A stretch of 64,000 bases of DNA from Alkalihalobacterium sp048323755 (lineage in GTDB: Bacteria > Bacillota > Bacilli > Bacillales > Bacillaceae_F): contig NZ_JBLWFS010000002.1 of the NCBI RefSeq assembly GCF_048323755.1, positions 62,001-126,000 of the forward strand. The letters run 5' to 3'. Below, one piece after another: positions 36,199-44,639 of this stretch (position 1 is the first letter of the stretch; each line of letters begins with the position of its first letter). Below the pieces are notes generated by a model. It searched no databases. It was not told where the DNA came from and saw only the letters and a program-made list of their open reading frames with translations. The position numbers were made by a program, and so were the translations under genes.

Positions 36199-37836
36199 TT
36201 ACTTTGGTGCTTTAATTTTTTCTAACTCTTCGTCTCTTAGTTTGCGTTTTAATAGTTTTCCTACCGCAGATTTTGGTAATTCATCTCGGAATTCAATAAA
36301 TTTTGGTACCTTATAAGCTGCTAAATAAGATTGAGAGAATTTAATTAGCTCTTCCTCTGTTAGCGGTGATCCTCCCTTTAGTGTTACATATGCCTTAACG
36401 GTTTCACCGCGGTATGGATCAGGAATACCAAGTACAATAACCTCTTGAACATCTGGATGTTGATACAGCACTTCTTCAATTTCACGAGGATAAATATTAT
36501 ATCCACTAGCAATGATCATATCTTTCTTACGATCAACGATGTAGAAATAGCCATCCTCATCCATTCGTGCCAAGTCACCAGTATATAACCAACCGTCTTT
36601 AATTGTTTCAGCAGTAGCTTCAGGCTTTTTCCAATACCCTTTCATCACTTGTGGACCTTTAATAATTAATTCTCCTACTTCGCCGACAGGAGCTTCTTCA
36701 AAGCCATTTTCCGTTACACGAACCACTTTAGCATCTGTACTTGGTAATGGAATACCAATACTTCCTGCCTTACGTTCTCTAAAAGATGGGTTAAAATGAG
36801 TTACTGGTGAAGCTTCAGAAAGACCAAACCCTTCACAAATCTGCGTATTTGTTCCTTTTTCAAACTGCTCAAGCGCTTCTACTGGAAGAGAAGACCCGCC
36901 ACTTACATAGCTTTTAATTTGATCAAGACCAAATACATCGTATTGTCCGACCGCATTAAATCCTACATACATCGTTGGAACACCAGCAAATTGGAAAGGC
37001 TGCTCTTTCTTAATCGTTTCAAGTACCTCTTGCATTTCAAAACGAGGCAGTAAGATTTGATTTCCACCGTGACGAACACATAAGAAATTGACACACGTTA
37101 AACTGAAAATATGGAACATCGGTAGAACATTCACTACTTTTGCATTGTTTGGAAACTCATCGAGTACTTTGTACATGAAATCGTAAGTTTGTTCGATATT
37201 TGAGATGAAATTAAGGTGAGTTAGCATAACCCCTTTAGATACCCCTGTCGTTCCACCTGTATATTGAAGTACTGCAATATCTTCAGCTGGATCGATGGTA
37301 ACCGATGGCACTGTTGGGTGGCTTTGAGCTACATAATCATCAAAAAGAATGTCATCTCCTTGAAGGTCCACTTCAACTCCTGGTTGTAAACCGACAACGA
37401 TCGCTTTCTTTAATGAAGTCTTTTTACGGACATTGTTAAGGCGTGGATACAAATCAGCCAAAATGACCATATACTCTGCATCAGAATCTTGTAATATATA
37501 CTCCAACTCTCGTTCAACATACATAGGATTTACTTGAACAACAATACCGCCTACTCTAAACGTTGCAAAAAGCGAGAATACGTATTGCGGGCAATTCGGT
37601 AACATAATAGCAAGGCGATCACCTTTTTTCATACCGCTAGCTGCTAGAGCTGAGGCTAGCTTTTCAACAATTGCATATGTTTTTTCATATGTCCAAGTTA
37701 GATGATAGAAGGTTAATGCTGTATTTTGAGGATACTTTTTCACCGTTTCCTCAAATAAGTTAGTTAGAGATTTATCTTCAATGTTAGATTGTTCACTAAT
37801 ATTTTCATGGTATAAAGGTAACCAACTCTTACTCAT
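36199..37836 (-). CDS. AMP-forming fatty-acid/carboxylate-CoA ligase (second copy)
   Basis: The product is 545 aa. It has YTGGTTGVSKG, EGFGLSEASP, YTGDLARMDEDGYFYIVDRKKDMI and KSAVGKLLKRKLRDEE at the C-terminus. It shares long blocks with the ligase at 31761 but differs in the acyl-pocket region (~230-330). It is second in the operon, 16 bases after the ACAD11-like gene, and the likely entry enzyme for the substrate acid. Confidence 0.94.
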   Translation of the reverse strand: MSKSWLPLYHENISEQSNIEDKSLTNLFEETVKKYPQNTALTFYHLTWTYEKTYAIVEKLASALAASGMKKGDRLAIMLPNCPQYVFSLFATFRVGGIVVQVNPMYVERELEYILQDSDAEYMVILADLYPRLNNVRKKTSLKKAIVVGLQPGVEVDLQGDDILFDDYVAQSHPTVPSVTIDPAEDIAVLQYTGGTTGVSKGVMLTHLNFISNIEQTYDFMYKVLDEFPNNAKVVNVLPMFHIFSLTCVNFLCVRHGGNQILLPRFEMQEVLETIKKEQPFQFAGVPTMYVGFNAVGQYDVFGLDQIKSYVSGGSSLPVEALEQFEKGTNTQICEGFGLSEASPVTHFNPSFRERKAGSIGIPLPSTDAKVVRVTENGFEEAPVGEVGELIIKGPQVMKGYWKKPEATAETIKDGWLYTGDLARMDEDGYFYIVDRKKDMIIASGYNIYPREIEEVLYQHPDVQEVIVLGIPDPYRGETVKAYVTLKGGSPLTEEELIKFSQSYLAAYKVPKFIEFRDELPKSAVGKLLKRKLRDEELEKIKAPK

Positions 37837-37852
37837 TTTACAGAACCTCCAA

Positions 37853-39058
37853 TTAAAAATTTTTTAATTCTAGTTTGGCAATGGATTCTCTATGAACTTC
37901 ATCTGGACCATCAGCTAATCGAAGTGTACGAATTCCTGCATATTGATAGGCAAGTGGGAAGTCTTCACTTACACCAGCGCCTCCATGTATTTGAATTGCT
38001 CGATCAATTACGTTTAGAGCCATTTGAGGTGCAACAACTTTAATCATCGCAATCTCTTTTTTCGCTACCTTATTACCAACCGTGTCCATCATATAAGCTG
38101 CCTTTAGTGTAAGAAGACGGGCTTGTTCAATTTCAATTCTTGAATTTGCGATAGCTTCTCTTGCTACTCCTTGCTCAGCTATCGATTTTCCAAAAGCGAC
38201 ACGCTCCTTGGCACGCTTACACATCAATTCAAATGCTCGTTCAGCAGCTCCAATTGTTCGCATGCAATGGTGAATTCTTCCAGGACCTAATCGACCTTGA
38301 GCAATCGCAAATCCTTTTCCTTCTCCCCAAAGAATGTTAGAAGCAGGTACACGAACATCTTTAAACTCAATTTCCGCATGTCCATGAGGCGCATCATCAT
38401 AGCCGAATACAGGAAGCATACGTAGGACATTGACTCCTGGTGTATCCATTGGTACTAGGATCATTGACTGTTGTTCATGCCTCGGTGCATTAGGATCTGT
38501 TTTCCCCATTACGATCAAAATTTTACAACGAGGATCACCTGCACCAGACGACCACCATTTTCTTCCGTTAATTACATATTCATCTCCATCTCTGCGAATT
38601 TCTGCTTGTATATTTGTCGCATCTGAAGAGGCAACGTCTGGTTCTGTCATACAAAACGCAGAACGTATTTCACCTTCTAGAAGTGGATTTAACCATTTCT
38701 CCTTATGTTCTTCTTTTCCGTAACGAACAAGGACTTCCATATTCCCTGTATCAGGAGCGGCACAGTTAAAAACTTCAGGTGCAATAAAAGAACGTCCCAT
38801 AATTTCGCACAATGGAGCATATTCTAAATTTGTAAGACCAGCACCATGTTCACTTTCTGGTAAAAATAAATTCCATAGGCCAGCTTCTTTAGCTTTTTTC
38901 TTCATTTCCTCCATCACTGGCGGAATGGCACTCCAACGTGTTTCTTGTTGATCAAGTTGCTCTTTGTAAGCCTTTTCATTCGGGTACACAACTTCGTTCA
39001 TAAAATCAGTTAACTTTGCTTGTAACTCCTGAACCTTCGGACTAAAATCGAAATTCAT
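37853..39058 (-). CDS. Acyl-CoA dehydrogenase, ACAD11-like
   Basis: The product is 401 aa. The ATG at 39058 is six bases after GGAGGGG; a TTG five codons earlier overlaps that SD. The C-terminal block reads IRTLRLADGPDEVHRESIA, the form I know from ACAD10/11-type enzymes, in place of FEGTNEI of ordinary dehydrogenases. FAD-domain segments CMTEPDVASSDATN and KWWSSGAGDP are as in that subfamily. ACAD11-type enzymes work on 4-phosphoacyl-CoA made by the APH-fold kinase. It leads the operon, under operator site D. Confidence 0.9.
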   Translation of the reverse strand: MNFDFSPKVQELQAKLTDFMNEVVYPNEKAYKEQLDQQETRWSAIPPVMEEMKKKAKEAGLWNLFLPESEHGAGLTNLEYAPLCEIMGRSFIAPEVFNCAAPDTGNMEVLVRYGKEEHKEKWLNPLLEGEIRSAFCMTEPDVASSDATNIQAEIRRDGDEYVINGRKWWSSGAGDPRCKILIVMGKTDPNAPRHEQQSMILVPMDTPGVNVLRMLPVFGYDDAPHGHAEIEFKDVRVPASNILWGEGKGFAIAQGRLGPGRIHHCMRTIGAAERAFELMCKRAKERVAFGKSIAEQGVAREAIANSRIEIEQARLLTLKAAYMMDTVGNKVAKKEIAMIKVVAPQMALNVIDRAIQIHGGAGVSEDFPLAYQYAGIRTLRLADGPDEVHRESIAKLELKNF

Positions 39059-39089
39059 AATATACCCCTCCAAAATGGATTTTTCTAAC

Positions 39090-39141
39090 TCACTAACCGG
39101 TTAGTATGTTAGAGATAAAAAAATATATGACTTCTTGAAAA
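39090..39141 (-). promoter_or_regulatory. Promoter and TetR operator of the acyl-CoA operon
   Basis: A candidate TTTTCA (39141-39136), 17 bases, TTATCT (39118-39113) precedes the operator at 39090-39107, whose core CTAACCGGTTAG is a perfect palindrome. Operator and -10 are as close together as at the livH and hydroxyacyl-CoA dehydrogenase promoters. The promoter call is weaker than the operator call. Confidence 0.65.
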
Positions 39142-39259
39142 TACTTATTCTTGTATTATATTAGACTATATTTTCAGAATATTCAAGAGTAAATTATTAA
39201 AATCATGAAGTTGTCATGCTTGTATCCTCTTGTCCATAGGATGTAATAGAGGTGATTTT

Positions 39260-40195
39260 ATGACTCATAGAGAATTATTCACTTTATTCATTGTTTTTAT
39301 CGCCTTATTCCTATTTGGCATGACGATTATGAGAGCAGGTCTTCATAATTTAGCAGGGGATCGGTTCAAGTATATATTAGAAAAAATGACGGATAGCCCG
39401 TGGAAAGGTTTATTGTTAGGTGCTGGAATTACCGCAATTCTCCAAAGTAGTTCAGCCGTTATGATTATGGCCGTTGGTCTTGTCGCTGCTGGAATCCTAA
39501 CTTTCAAACAGTCTATCGGGATCATACTTGGAACTAACATTGGGACTTGTCTAACATTAGAAATGTTAGCCTTCGACCTCTCATCATTTATCATGCCATT
39601 ATTACTGATCGGGGTTTTCTTAATCTTTTTAAAGAACCAGATTACGTATTTCCTCGGATGTATTTCGTTTGGTCTAGGGTGTATTTTTGTAGCCATGCAC
39701 GGTTTAGAAGGTCTCGCATTTCCGCTCTCATCTTTGCCATTCGCTCATTCCTTTTTTACTTGGACGAATAATAGTGAACTACTTGGAATTGGGTTAGGTG
39801 CCGTCTTTTCAGCTATTATTCAATCGAGTACGGCAACTACTGCAATTGCTATGGGATTTATGAATGATGAGATATTTGGACTGACTTCTGGAATTGCAAT
39901 TATGTTAGGTGCGAATATCGGTACATGCTTTAGTGCATTTTTAGCTAGTATCGGGGCAAATCATTCTGCTAGGCTAGTTGCTTTTGCACACATTTGGTTA
40001 AATTTATTAGGAGTCGTATTATTCTTTCCATTCATCGGATGGTTAAGTGAGGTCGCAAGTTCCTTAACGCATTTACCAAGCTTACAACTCGCCCATGCAA
40101 GTACTATATTTAATATCATTTCTTCGTTAGTGCTTCTTCCTTTTGTGCATTGGTATGCGAAGTTTATTATTTTTGTACATGGCAGAAAGAACTGA
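39260..40195 (+). CDS. yqeW: Na/Pi-cotransporter II-related membrane protein (YqeW-like)
   Basis: The product is 311 aa with about eight helices and the twin signatures QSSSAVMIMAVGLV (near 63-76) and QSSTATTAIAMGFM (near 188-201), the inverted-repeat pore motifs of NaPi-II transporters. The ATG at 39260 has GAGGTGA upstream; an in-frame ATG ten codons earlier has none. It probably carries phosphate or another anion with sodium. It is one of three plus-strand genes and marks the return of the conserved gene order after the island. Confidence 0.9.
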   Translation: MTHRELFTLFIVFIALFLFGMTIMRAGLHNLAGDRFKYILEKMTDSPWKGLLLGAGITAILQSSSAVMIMAVGLVAAGILTFKQSIGIILGTNIGTCLTLEMLAFDLSSFIMPLLLIGVFLIFLKNQITYFLGCISFGLGCIFVAMHGLEGLAFPLSSLPFAHSFFTWTNNSELLGIGLGAVFSAIIQSSTATTAIAMGFMNDEIFGLTSGIAIMLGANIGTCFSAFLASIGANHSARLVAFAHIWLNLLGVVLFFPFIGWLSEVASSLTHLPSLQLAHASTIFNIISSLVLLPFVHWYAKFIIFVHGRKN

Positions 40196-40223
40196 TGAAT
40201 TGGGAAATTTGGGTATCACATAA

Positions 40224-40266
40224 TATAGAGGTGCTCATCAACATGGTGTTGATGAGCACCTCTATA
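40224..40266 (+). terminator. 19-bp perfect hairpin after yqeW
   Basis: Arms at 40224-40242 and 40248-40266 pair perfectly around ATGGT. It lies 28 bases past the yqeW stop. There is no T-run on either side, so Rho-independent termination is not certain. Confidence 0.6.
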
Positions 40267-40293
40267 AACAAATGAGATAAGAAGATTAGCATT

Positions 40294-40474
40294 AGGGACT
40301 CCAGAGGCCCTTATTTGTGTCAAAAGCAGTGACTTTTACAGTTTAGGGCACTCAGAAGCCCTTATTTCACAAAAAATAAGCTCATGACACTATATTTATA
40401 GCAAATAAGGGCCTGTCACTGCCCTAACAGCTGTAATAGAGTGGATTTTAAGGAAATAAGGTCCTGTGAGTCCC
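40294..40474. repeat. Composite repeat element with four ~22-bp motifs (copy 1)
   Basis: Motifs like AGGGACTC(C)AGAGGCCCTTATTT occur at 40294-40316 and 40345-40367 in one direction and at 40403-40425 and 40454-40474 in the other. The whole ~181-bp unit can fold on itself. An equivalent unit is at 62257-62438. This accounts for most of the 330-base gap between yqeW and deoC; nothing else is seen there. Confidence 0.8.
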
Positions 40475-40527
40475 GCAAAAATTGCCTTCTGCATTTCCAC
40501 CCTAATTCCCTGAAATTACTCAAGGTT

Positions 40528-41202
40528 CTAGTAATCAGATTGTGATTGACCACCATTCACAATAGCGATACCAGCACTTGCTCCAATTCGAGTGGCACCA
40601 GCTTCAATCATAGCTAACGCACCTTGACGATCTCTAACGCCGCCTGAAGCTTTTACTCCAATATCAGGTCCGACAGTTTCTCGCATGAGGCGAATATCTT
40701 CCACGGTAGCACCGCCTGTTGAAAACCCTGTTGATGTTTTTACAAAGTCCGCTCCAGCTTGCACTGCCAGCTTACATGCGCGAATTTTTTCTTCATCCGT
40801 TAGTAAGCTTGTTTCAATAATTACTTTTGTTAAAGCTTTTCCTTTTGCCGCTTCAACTACAGCCTTAATGTCAGCCTCAACGAGTTGGTCATTTTTATCT
40901 TTAAGGGCGCCAATGTTGATGACCATATCAACTTCAGTCGCACCGTCCTCAATTGCTTTTGTCGTTTCAAAAGCTTTGACTACAGATGCACTTGCTCCGA
41001 GCGGAAACCCAATAACCGTACACACCTTCACTTCTGGTGTATCTTTTAAATGCTCGTAAGCCGTTTTTACCCATGTTGGATTTATACAAACTGATGCAAA
41101 TTTGTATTCTTTCGCTTCTTGACAAAGCTGAATAATTGGCTCCTTTGTCGTTTCTGCTTTAAGTAATGTATGATCGATCATTTCAGCGATTTTTTCACTC
41201 AT
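40528..41202 (-). CDS. deoC: Deoxyribose-phosphate aldolase
   Basis: The product is 224 aa. The Schiff-base lysine K155 lies in FVKTSTGF, with D92 and K184 (GVKASGG) as partners. It splits deoxyribose 5-phosphate into glyceraldehyde 3-phosphate and acetaldehyde in nucleoside catabolism. It stands alone here, without other deo genes, between yqeW and mtaB. A catabolite-response-like site overlaps its candidate promoter. Confidence 0.97.
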   Translation of the reverse strand: MSEKIAEMIDHTLLKAETTKEPIIQLCQEAKEYKFASVCINPTWVKTAYEHLKDTPEVKVCTVIGFPLGASASVVKAFETTKAIEDGATEVDMVINIGALKDKNDQLVEADIKAVVEAAKGKALTKVIIETSLLTDEEKIRACKLAVQAGADFVKTSTGFSTGGATVEDIRLMRETVGPDIGVKASGGVRDRQGALAMIEAGATRIGASAGIAIVNGGQSQSDY

Positions 41203-41244
41203 TATGTATTCCTCACTCTCAATTTACTTGTACGTACCTCTTCA

Positions 41245-41283
41245 ATCCTAGCATAGGAGTATAAAATTGTGCAAGCGCTATCG
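41245..41283 (-). promoter_or_regulatory. Candidate deoC promoter with overlapping cre-like site
   Basis: On the minus strand TTGCAC (41274-41269), 18 bases, TAGGAT (41250-41245). The plus strand at 41270-41283 reads TGCAAGCGCTATCG, close to the CcpA consensus TGNAANCGNWNNCW, and covers the -35. Binding of CcpA would repress deoC on preferred sugars. The rest of 41290-41500 shows no further feature. Confidence 0.45.
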
Positions 41284-41500
41284 ATTAGTACTATAGATGG
41301 GCTCATTTTTTCAGGAAATAAAACGGCCTTCCTATAAGTGTTCACGATTTTAAAATTCATTATGCCCGCTAAAAAACACAACAAAAAAGACCAACTCTAC
41401 GTTAAAGTGTCCTTTTATTAGCAAATATAGTATACCCATTAAAGCTAGTATCTATTTTTACTATATGACACTAAACTAGTAAAGTTAGTCTTTTTAATCT

Positions 41501-42847
41501 TTATCCGGTAACAACGGCTTGATCTTGACCTTCTACGATACGTACAAACTCACCTTCATTGTATGGATAACCGGCTTTTTTTATTTTCACTTTCACAATT
41601 TGCCCGATCATACTTTCAGTTGCAGGGAATTTTACTTTTAAATAGTTATCTGAATAACCGATATACATCCCGCTATCTGCTGTTTCTTTATCCATTTCTT
41701 CTGGAATGACTTCTAATACTTCTCCTTCAAATTGAGAAGCATATTCTTTCGCCAACTGATTGGACAACTCAATTAAACGGTGAACTCGTTCACTTTTTAC
41801 ATCTTCATCGACTTGATCTTCCATACGTGCAGCTGGCGTGCCTGTTCGTTTTGAATACGGAAAAACATGGAGCTCAGAGAACTTATGTTTTGCAATAAAG
41901 TCATACGTTTCTTGGAACTCTTCTGCTGTTTCTCCAGGGAAACCGACAATCACATCAGATGTTACTGCTAATCCAGGAAGTACTTCTTTTAAACGGTCTA
42001 AGCGCTCACCGAAAAACTCCATTGTATATTTACGGCGCATTCTTTTTAGGACCGTATCCGAACCTGATTGAAGTGGAATATGAAGGTGGCGGACAACTTT
42101 TGTTGAACGGTCAATCACATCGATCACTTCGTCCGTAATTTGACTTGCTTCGATTGATGAAATACGAATCCGTTTTAAGCCCTCTACTTTTTCTAAGTCC
42201 TCAAGTAAACGTGCTAGACTGTAGTCTTTTAAATCCTCGCCATATCCACCCGTGTGAATTCCTGTTAAGACGATTTCTTTATAACCTGCGTTTACTAGCT
42301 GTGTTGCTTGTTTAATAACCTCTTCTGGGTTACGTGAACGCATCAAGCCACGTGCCCAAGGAATAATACAGAACGTACAGAAATTATTACAGCCCTCTTG
42401 AATTTTTAATGATGCACGCGTACGATCAGTAAAAGCTGGAACATCGAGTTCCTCGTATACACGTGTTTTCATAATATTACTTACACCATTAATAGGCTCA
42501 CGTTCTTTTGTAAATTGATCGATATAATCTAGCATTTTTGTACGATCCTGTGTCCCTACTACGATATCTACACCAGGAATCGCCATAATTTCTGCTGGAG
42601 ACGTTTGAGCGTAGCATCCCGTTACACAAATAACCGCATCTGGATTTTTCCGTATCGCTCGACGAATGACTTGACGGCTTTTCTTATCTCCTGTATTCGT
42701 AACCGTACATGTATTAATAACATAAACATCGGCTGTTTTTTCAAAGTCTACTTTTTCATACCCATCCGCTTTGAATAGTTGCCAGATCGCTTCTGTCTCA
42801 TAGTGATTCACTTTACAACCTAATGTTTGAAATGCAACTGTAGGCAT
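41501..42847 (-). CDS. mtaB: tRNA t6A37 methylthiotransferase MtaB
   Basis: The product is 448 aa from the ATG at 42847 (AGGTGA five bases upstream). The N-terminal MTTase domain carries C11, C47 and C78 for one 4Fe-4S cluster; the radical-SAM site is C153-x3-C157-x2-C160; a TRAM domain ends the protein. MtaB converts t6A to ms2t6A at position 37 of ANN-decoding tRNAs. It follows rsmE by five bases at the end of the extended dnaK cluster. Confidence 0.96.
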   Translation of the reverse strand: MPTVAFQTLGCKVNHYETEAIWQLFKADGYEKVDFEKTADVYVINTCTVTNTGDKKSRQVIRRAIRKNPDAVICVTGCYAQTSPAEIMAIPGVDIVVGTQDRTKMLDYIDQFTKEREPINGVSNIMKTRVYEELDVPAFTDRTRASLKIQEGCNNFCTFCIIPWARGLMRSRNPEEVIKQATQLVNAGYKEIVLTGIHTGGYGEDLKDYSLARLLEDLEKVEGLKRIRISSIEASQITDEVIDVIDRSTKVVRHLHIPLQSGSDTVLKRMRRKYTMEFFGERLDRLKEVLPGLAVTSDVIVGFPGETAEEFQETYDFIAKHKFSELHVFPYSKRTGTPAARMEDQVDEDVKSERVHRLIELSNQLAKEYASQFEGEVLEVIPEEMDKETADSGMYIGYSDNYLKVKFPATESMIGQIVKVKIKKAGYPYNEGEFVRIVEGQDQAVVTG

Positions 42848-42852
42848 TGATC

Positions 42853-43605
42853 TCACCTCTCTAATTCAAAATAATACGAAACAGCTGAAAGAATATACAT
42901 AGGTGCTGTTTCTGCTCGTAAAATCCTTGGACCTAGACTCGTAGGAATAAAACCAGCTTCACGAAGTTTAACGGCTTCCGCTTCAGAAAAGCCTCCTTCT
43001 GGTCCAATTACAAATAATAAAGAGTCACTGCTTTCCGCTTTCGAAAAAACGTTAGCCAACTGTCTATGATTACCCAACTTTCCCTCTTCTTCATAAGCAA
43101 ATAAGAGGTGGTCAAACTCGTGCTTACGCTCTATTAATTGTTCTAAAGTATGAAGGTTTTCGATCACAGGAATACGACTTCTGTGCGACTGTTCTGCAGC
43201 TTCTTTGGCGATTTTACTTAGCCGTTCAATTCGCTTACCTTCTTTTTTTCCATCCCATTTGACGATAGAGCGCTCACCTTGAACAGGAATAAACTGAGCT
43301 GCACCGAGCTCAGTTCCTTTTTGTATGACATAATCAAGCTTATCTCCTTTTGGAAGAGCTTGAGCAATTGTAACATTCACCGGAAGCTCACTTTCACTCG
43401 AAAGATCTTCAACAATTAATGCGACCACTTGATCATCTTCGAAACGTTCAATTTCACATAAACAGATTCGATCAAAATTATTGCTGCAAATAATTTGGTC
43501 ACCTTCAGTCATACGCATGACTCGAGTAATATGTTTCACATCTTCACCGTGTATGAGTACCATATGATCATTCATTTGTTCTTTTGCAACAAAATATCTT
43601 TGCAT
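42853..43605 (-). CDS. rsmE: 16S rRNA (uracil1498-N3)-methyltransferase RsmE
   Basis: The product is 250 aa starting MQRYFVAKEQ. The ATG at 43605 is preferred over an adjacent ATG and a GTG because of its spacing from AGGTG. A PUA-like N-terminal domain is followed by a SPOUT domain with GPEGGFSEAE and LGPRILRAETAP (knot). It methylates U1498 of 16S rRNA. It sits between prmA and mtaB, the conserved order. Confidence 0.96.
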   Translation of the reverse strand: MQRYFVAKEQMNDHMVLIHGEDVKHITRVMRMTEGDQIICSNNFDRICLCEIERFEDDQVVALIVEDLSSESELPVNVTIAQALPKGDKLDYVIQKGTELGAAQFIPVQGERSIVKWDGKKEGKRIERLSKIAKEAAEQSHRSRIPVIENLHTLEQLIERKHEFDHLLFAYEEEGKLGNHRQLANVFSKAESSDSLLFVIGPEGGFSEAEAVKLREAGFIPTSLGPRILRAETAPMYILSAVSYYFELER

Positions 43606-43667
43606 CATTTTCACCTAATTATTACTACTTAAGAGGAGAGTATTCCCCTACTATGGTAGTGTTTATT

Positions 43668-44606
43668 TTACACCTTTTTTGCAATGATAGCTACCCAATC
43701 TTCCATTTCTAATATTTCCTCAATTTCAAATCCATGGGAAAGAAGCGCCTCTTTAACGTCTACTTTCTTTCGTTGAATAATCCCTGAAGTAATAAAGGTT
43801 CCACCTGGTTTAAGTACCCTTGCCGCATCTTGGACGAATCGGACGATGATTTCAGCTAGAATATTAGCAACAATTACATCGTACTGTCCTTCAATTCCTT
43901 CAATGAGGTTGTTTTGTTTAACTGTAACGACATCATCTACTTTATTAAGTTCCGTATTTAACTTGGCACTTTCAACAGCAACTTCATCTAAGTCTAAGGC
44001 AATGACTCTACCTGCCCCAAGTTTTGCGGCAGCGATACTTAACACACCAGTACCCGTACCAACATCAATTACTGCGTCGCCATCATGAATATACTTCTCT
44101 ATAGCTTGGACACAAAGAACTGTAGTTGGATGTGTACCGGTTCCAAACGCCATTCCAGGATCTAGTTCAATGACACATTCATCTTCACGCACTGGTTTAT
44201 ATTCTTCCCAAGTTGGACTAATTGTAATAGAATTAGAAATTTTAACGGGTTTGTAATACTTTTTCCATGCTGTTGCCCAATCTTCTTCTTTTACTTCATG
44301 TAAAGTCACTTTGTTATAACCTAAATCGATATCATATAAAAGCAGTCCATTAATCGCCTCTTTTACTTCATCAACCGTTTCTGCTAAAAAACTATTAACT
44401 GGGAAATACGCTTTGACTATTACCCCTTCTTCTGGATAATCATCAGGAGAGAGTTGGTAGATTTCGCCGAGATGGACGCCCCAATCTTTGATTAAATCAT
44501 GAGGATCTTCAATGACTACTCCACTTGCTCCAGCTTCATGAAGAATATTACTTACTGGTTCAACTGCTTCTTGTGTTGTATGAATACTAAATTCTGTCCA
44601 TTTCAA
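43668..44606 (-). CDS. prmA: Ribosomal protein L11 methyltransferase
   Basis: The product is 312 aa from a TTG at 44606, eight bases after TGGAG, giving MKWTEFSIHTTQEAVEP, the usual PrmA N-terminus; an ATG five codons upstream has a poor site. SAM motif I is DVGTGTGVLSIAAAKLG, and the motif VIVANILAEII is typical. It trimethylates L11. It is downstream of dnaJ in the heat-shock cluster. Confidence 0.95.
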   Translation of the reverse strand: MKWTEFSIHTTQEAVEPVSNILHEAGASGVVIEDPHDLIKDWGVHLGEIYQLSPDDYPEEGVIVKAYFPVNSFLAETVDEVKEAINGLLLYDIDLGYNKVTLHEVKEEDWATAWKKYYKPVKISNSITISPTWEEYKPVREDECVIELDPGMAFGTGTHPTTVLCVQAIEKYIHDGDAVIDVGTGTGVLSIAAAKLGAGRVIALDLDEVAVESAKLNTELNKVDDVVTVKQNNLIEGIEGQYDVIVANILAEIIVRFVQDAARVLKPGGTFITSGIIQRKKVDVKEALLSHGFEIEEILEMEDWVAIIAKKV

Positions 44607-44639
44607 AACTACCAACTCCATCCAAATTCTTAATTAAAA

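Noticed and set aside
17689..39141. Island as a prophage, ICE or transposon
   Set aside because: No integrase, transposase, replication or conjugation gene, no tRNA edge and no flanking repeats were found.
39343..39696. 117-codon antisense frame inside yqeW
   Set aside because: It is a mirror of the coding strand of a clear membrane transporter gene; no ribosome site.
41202..41384. Minus-strand 60-codon frame upstream of deoC
   Set aside because: It covers the predicted deoC promoter, lacks a ribosome site and resembles nothing known.
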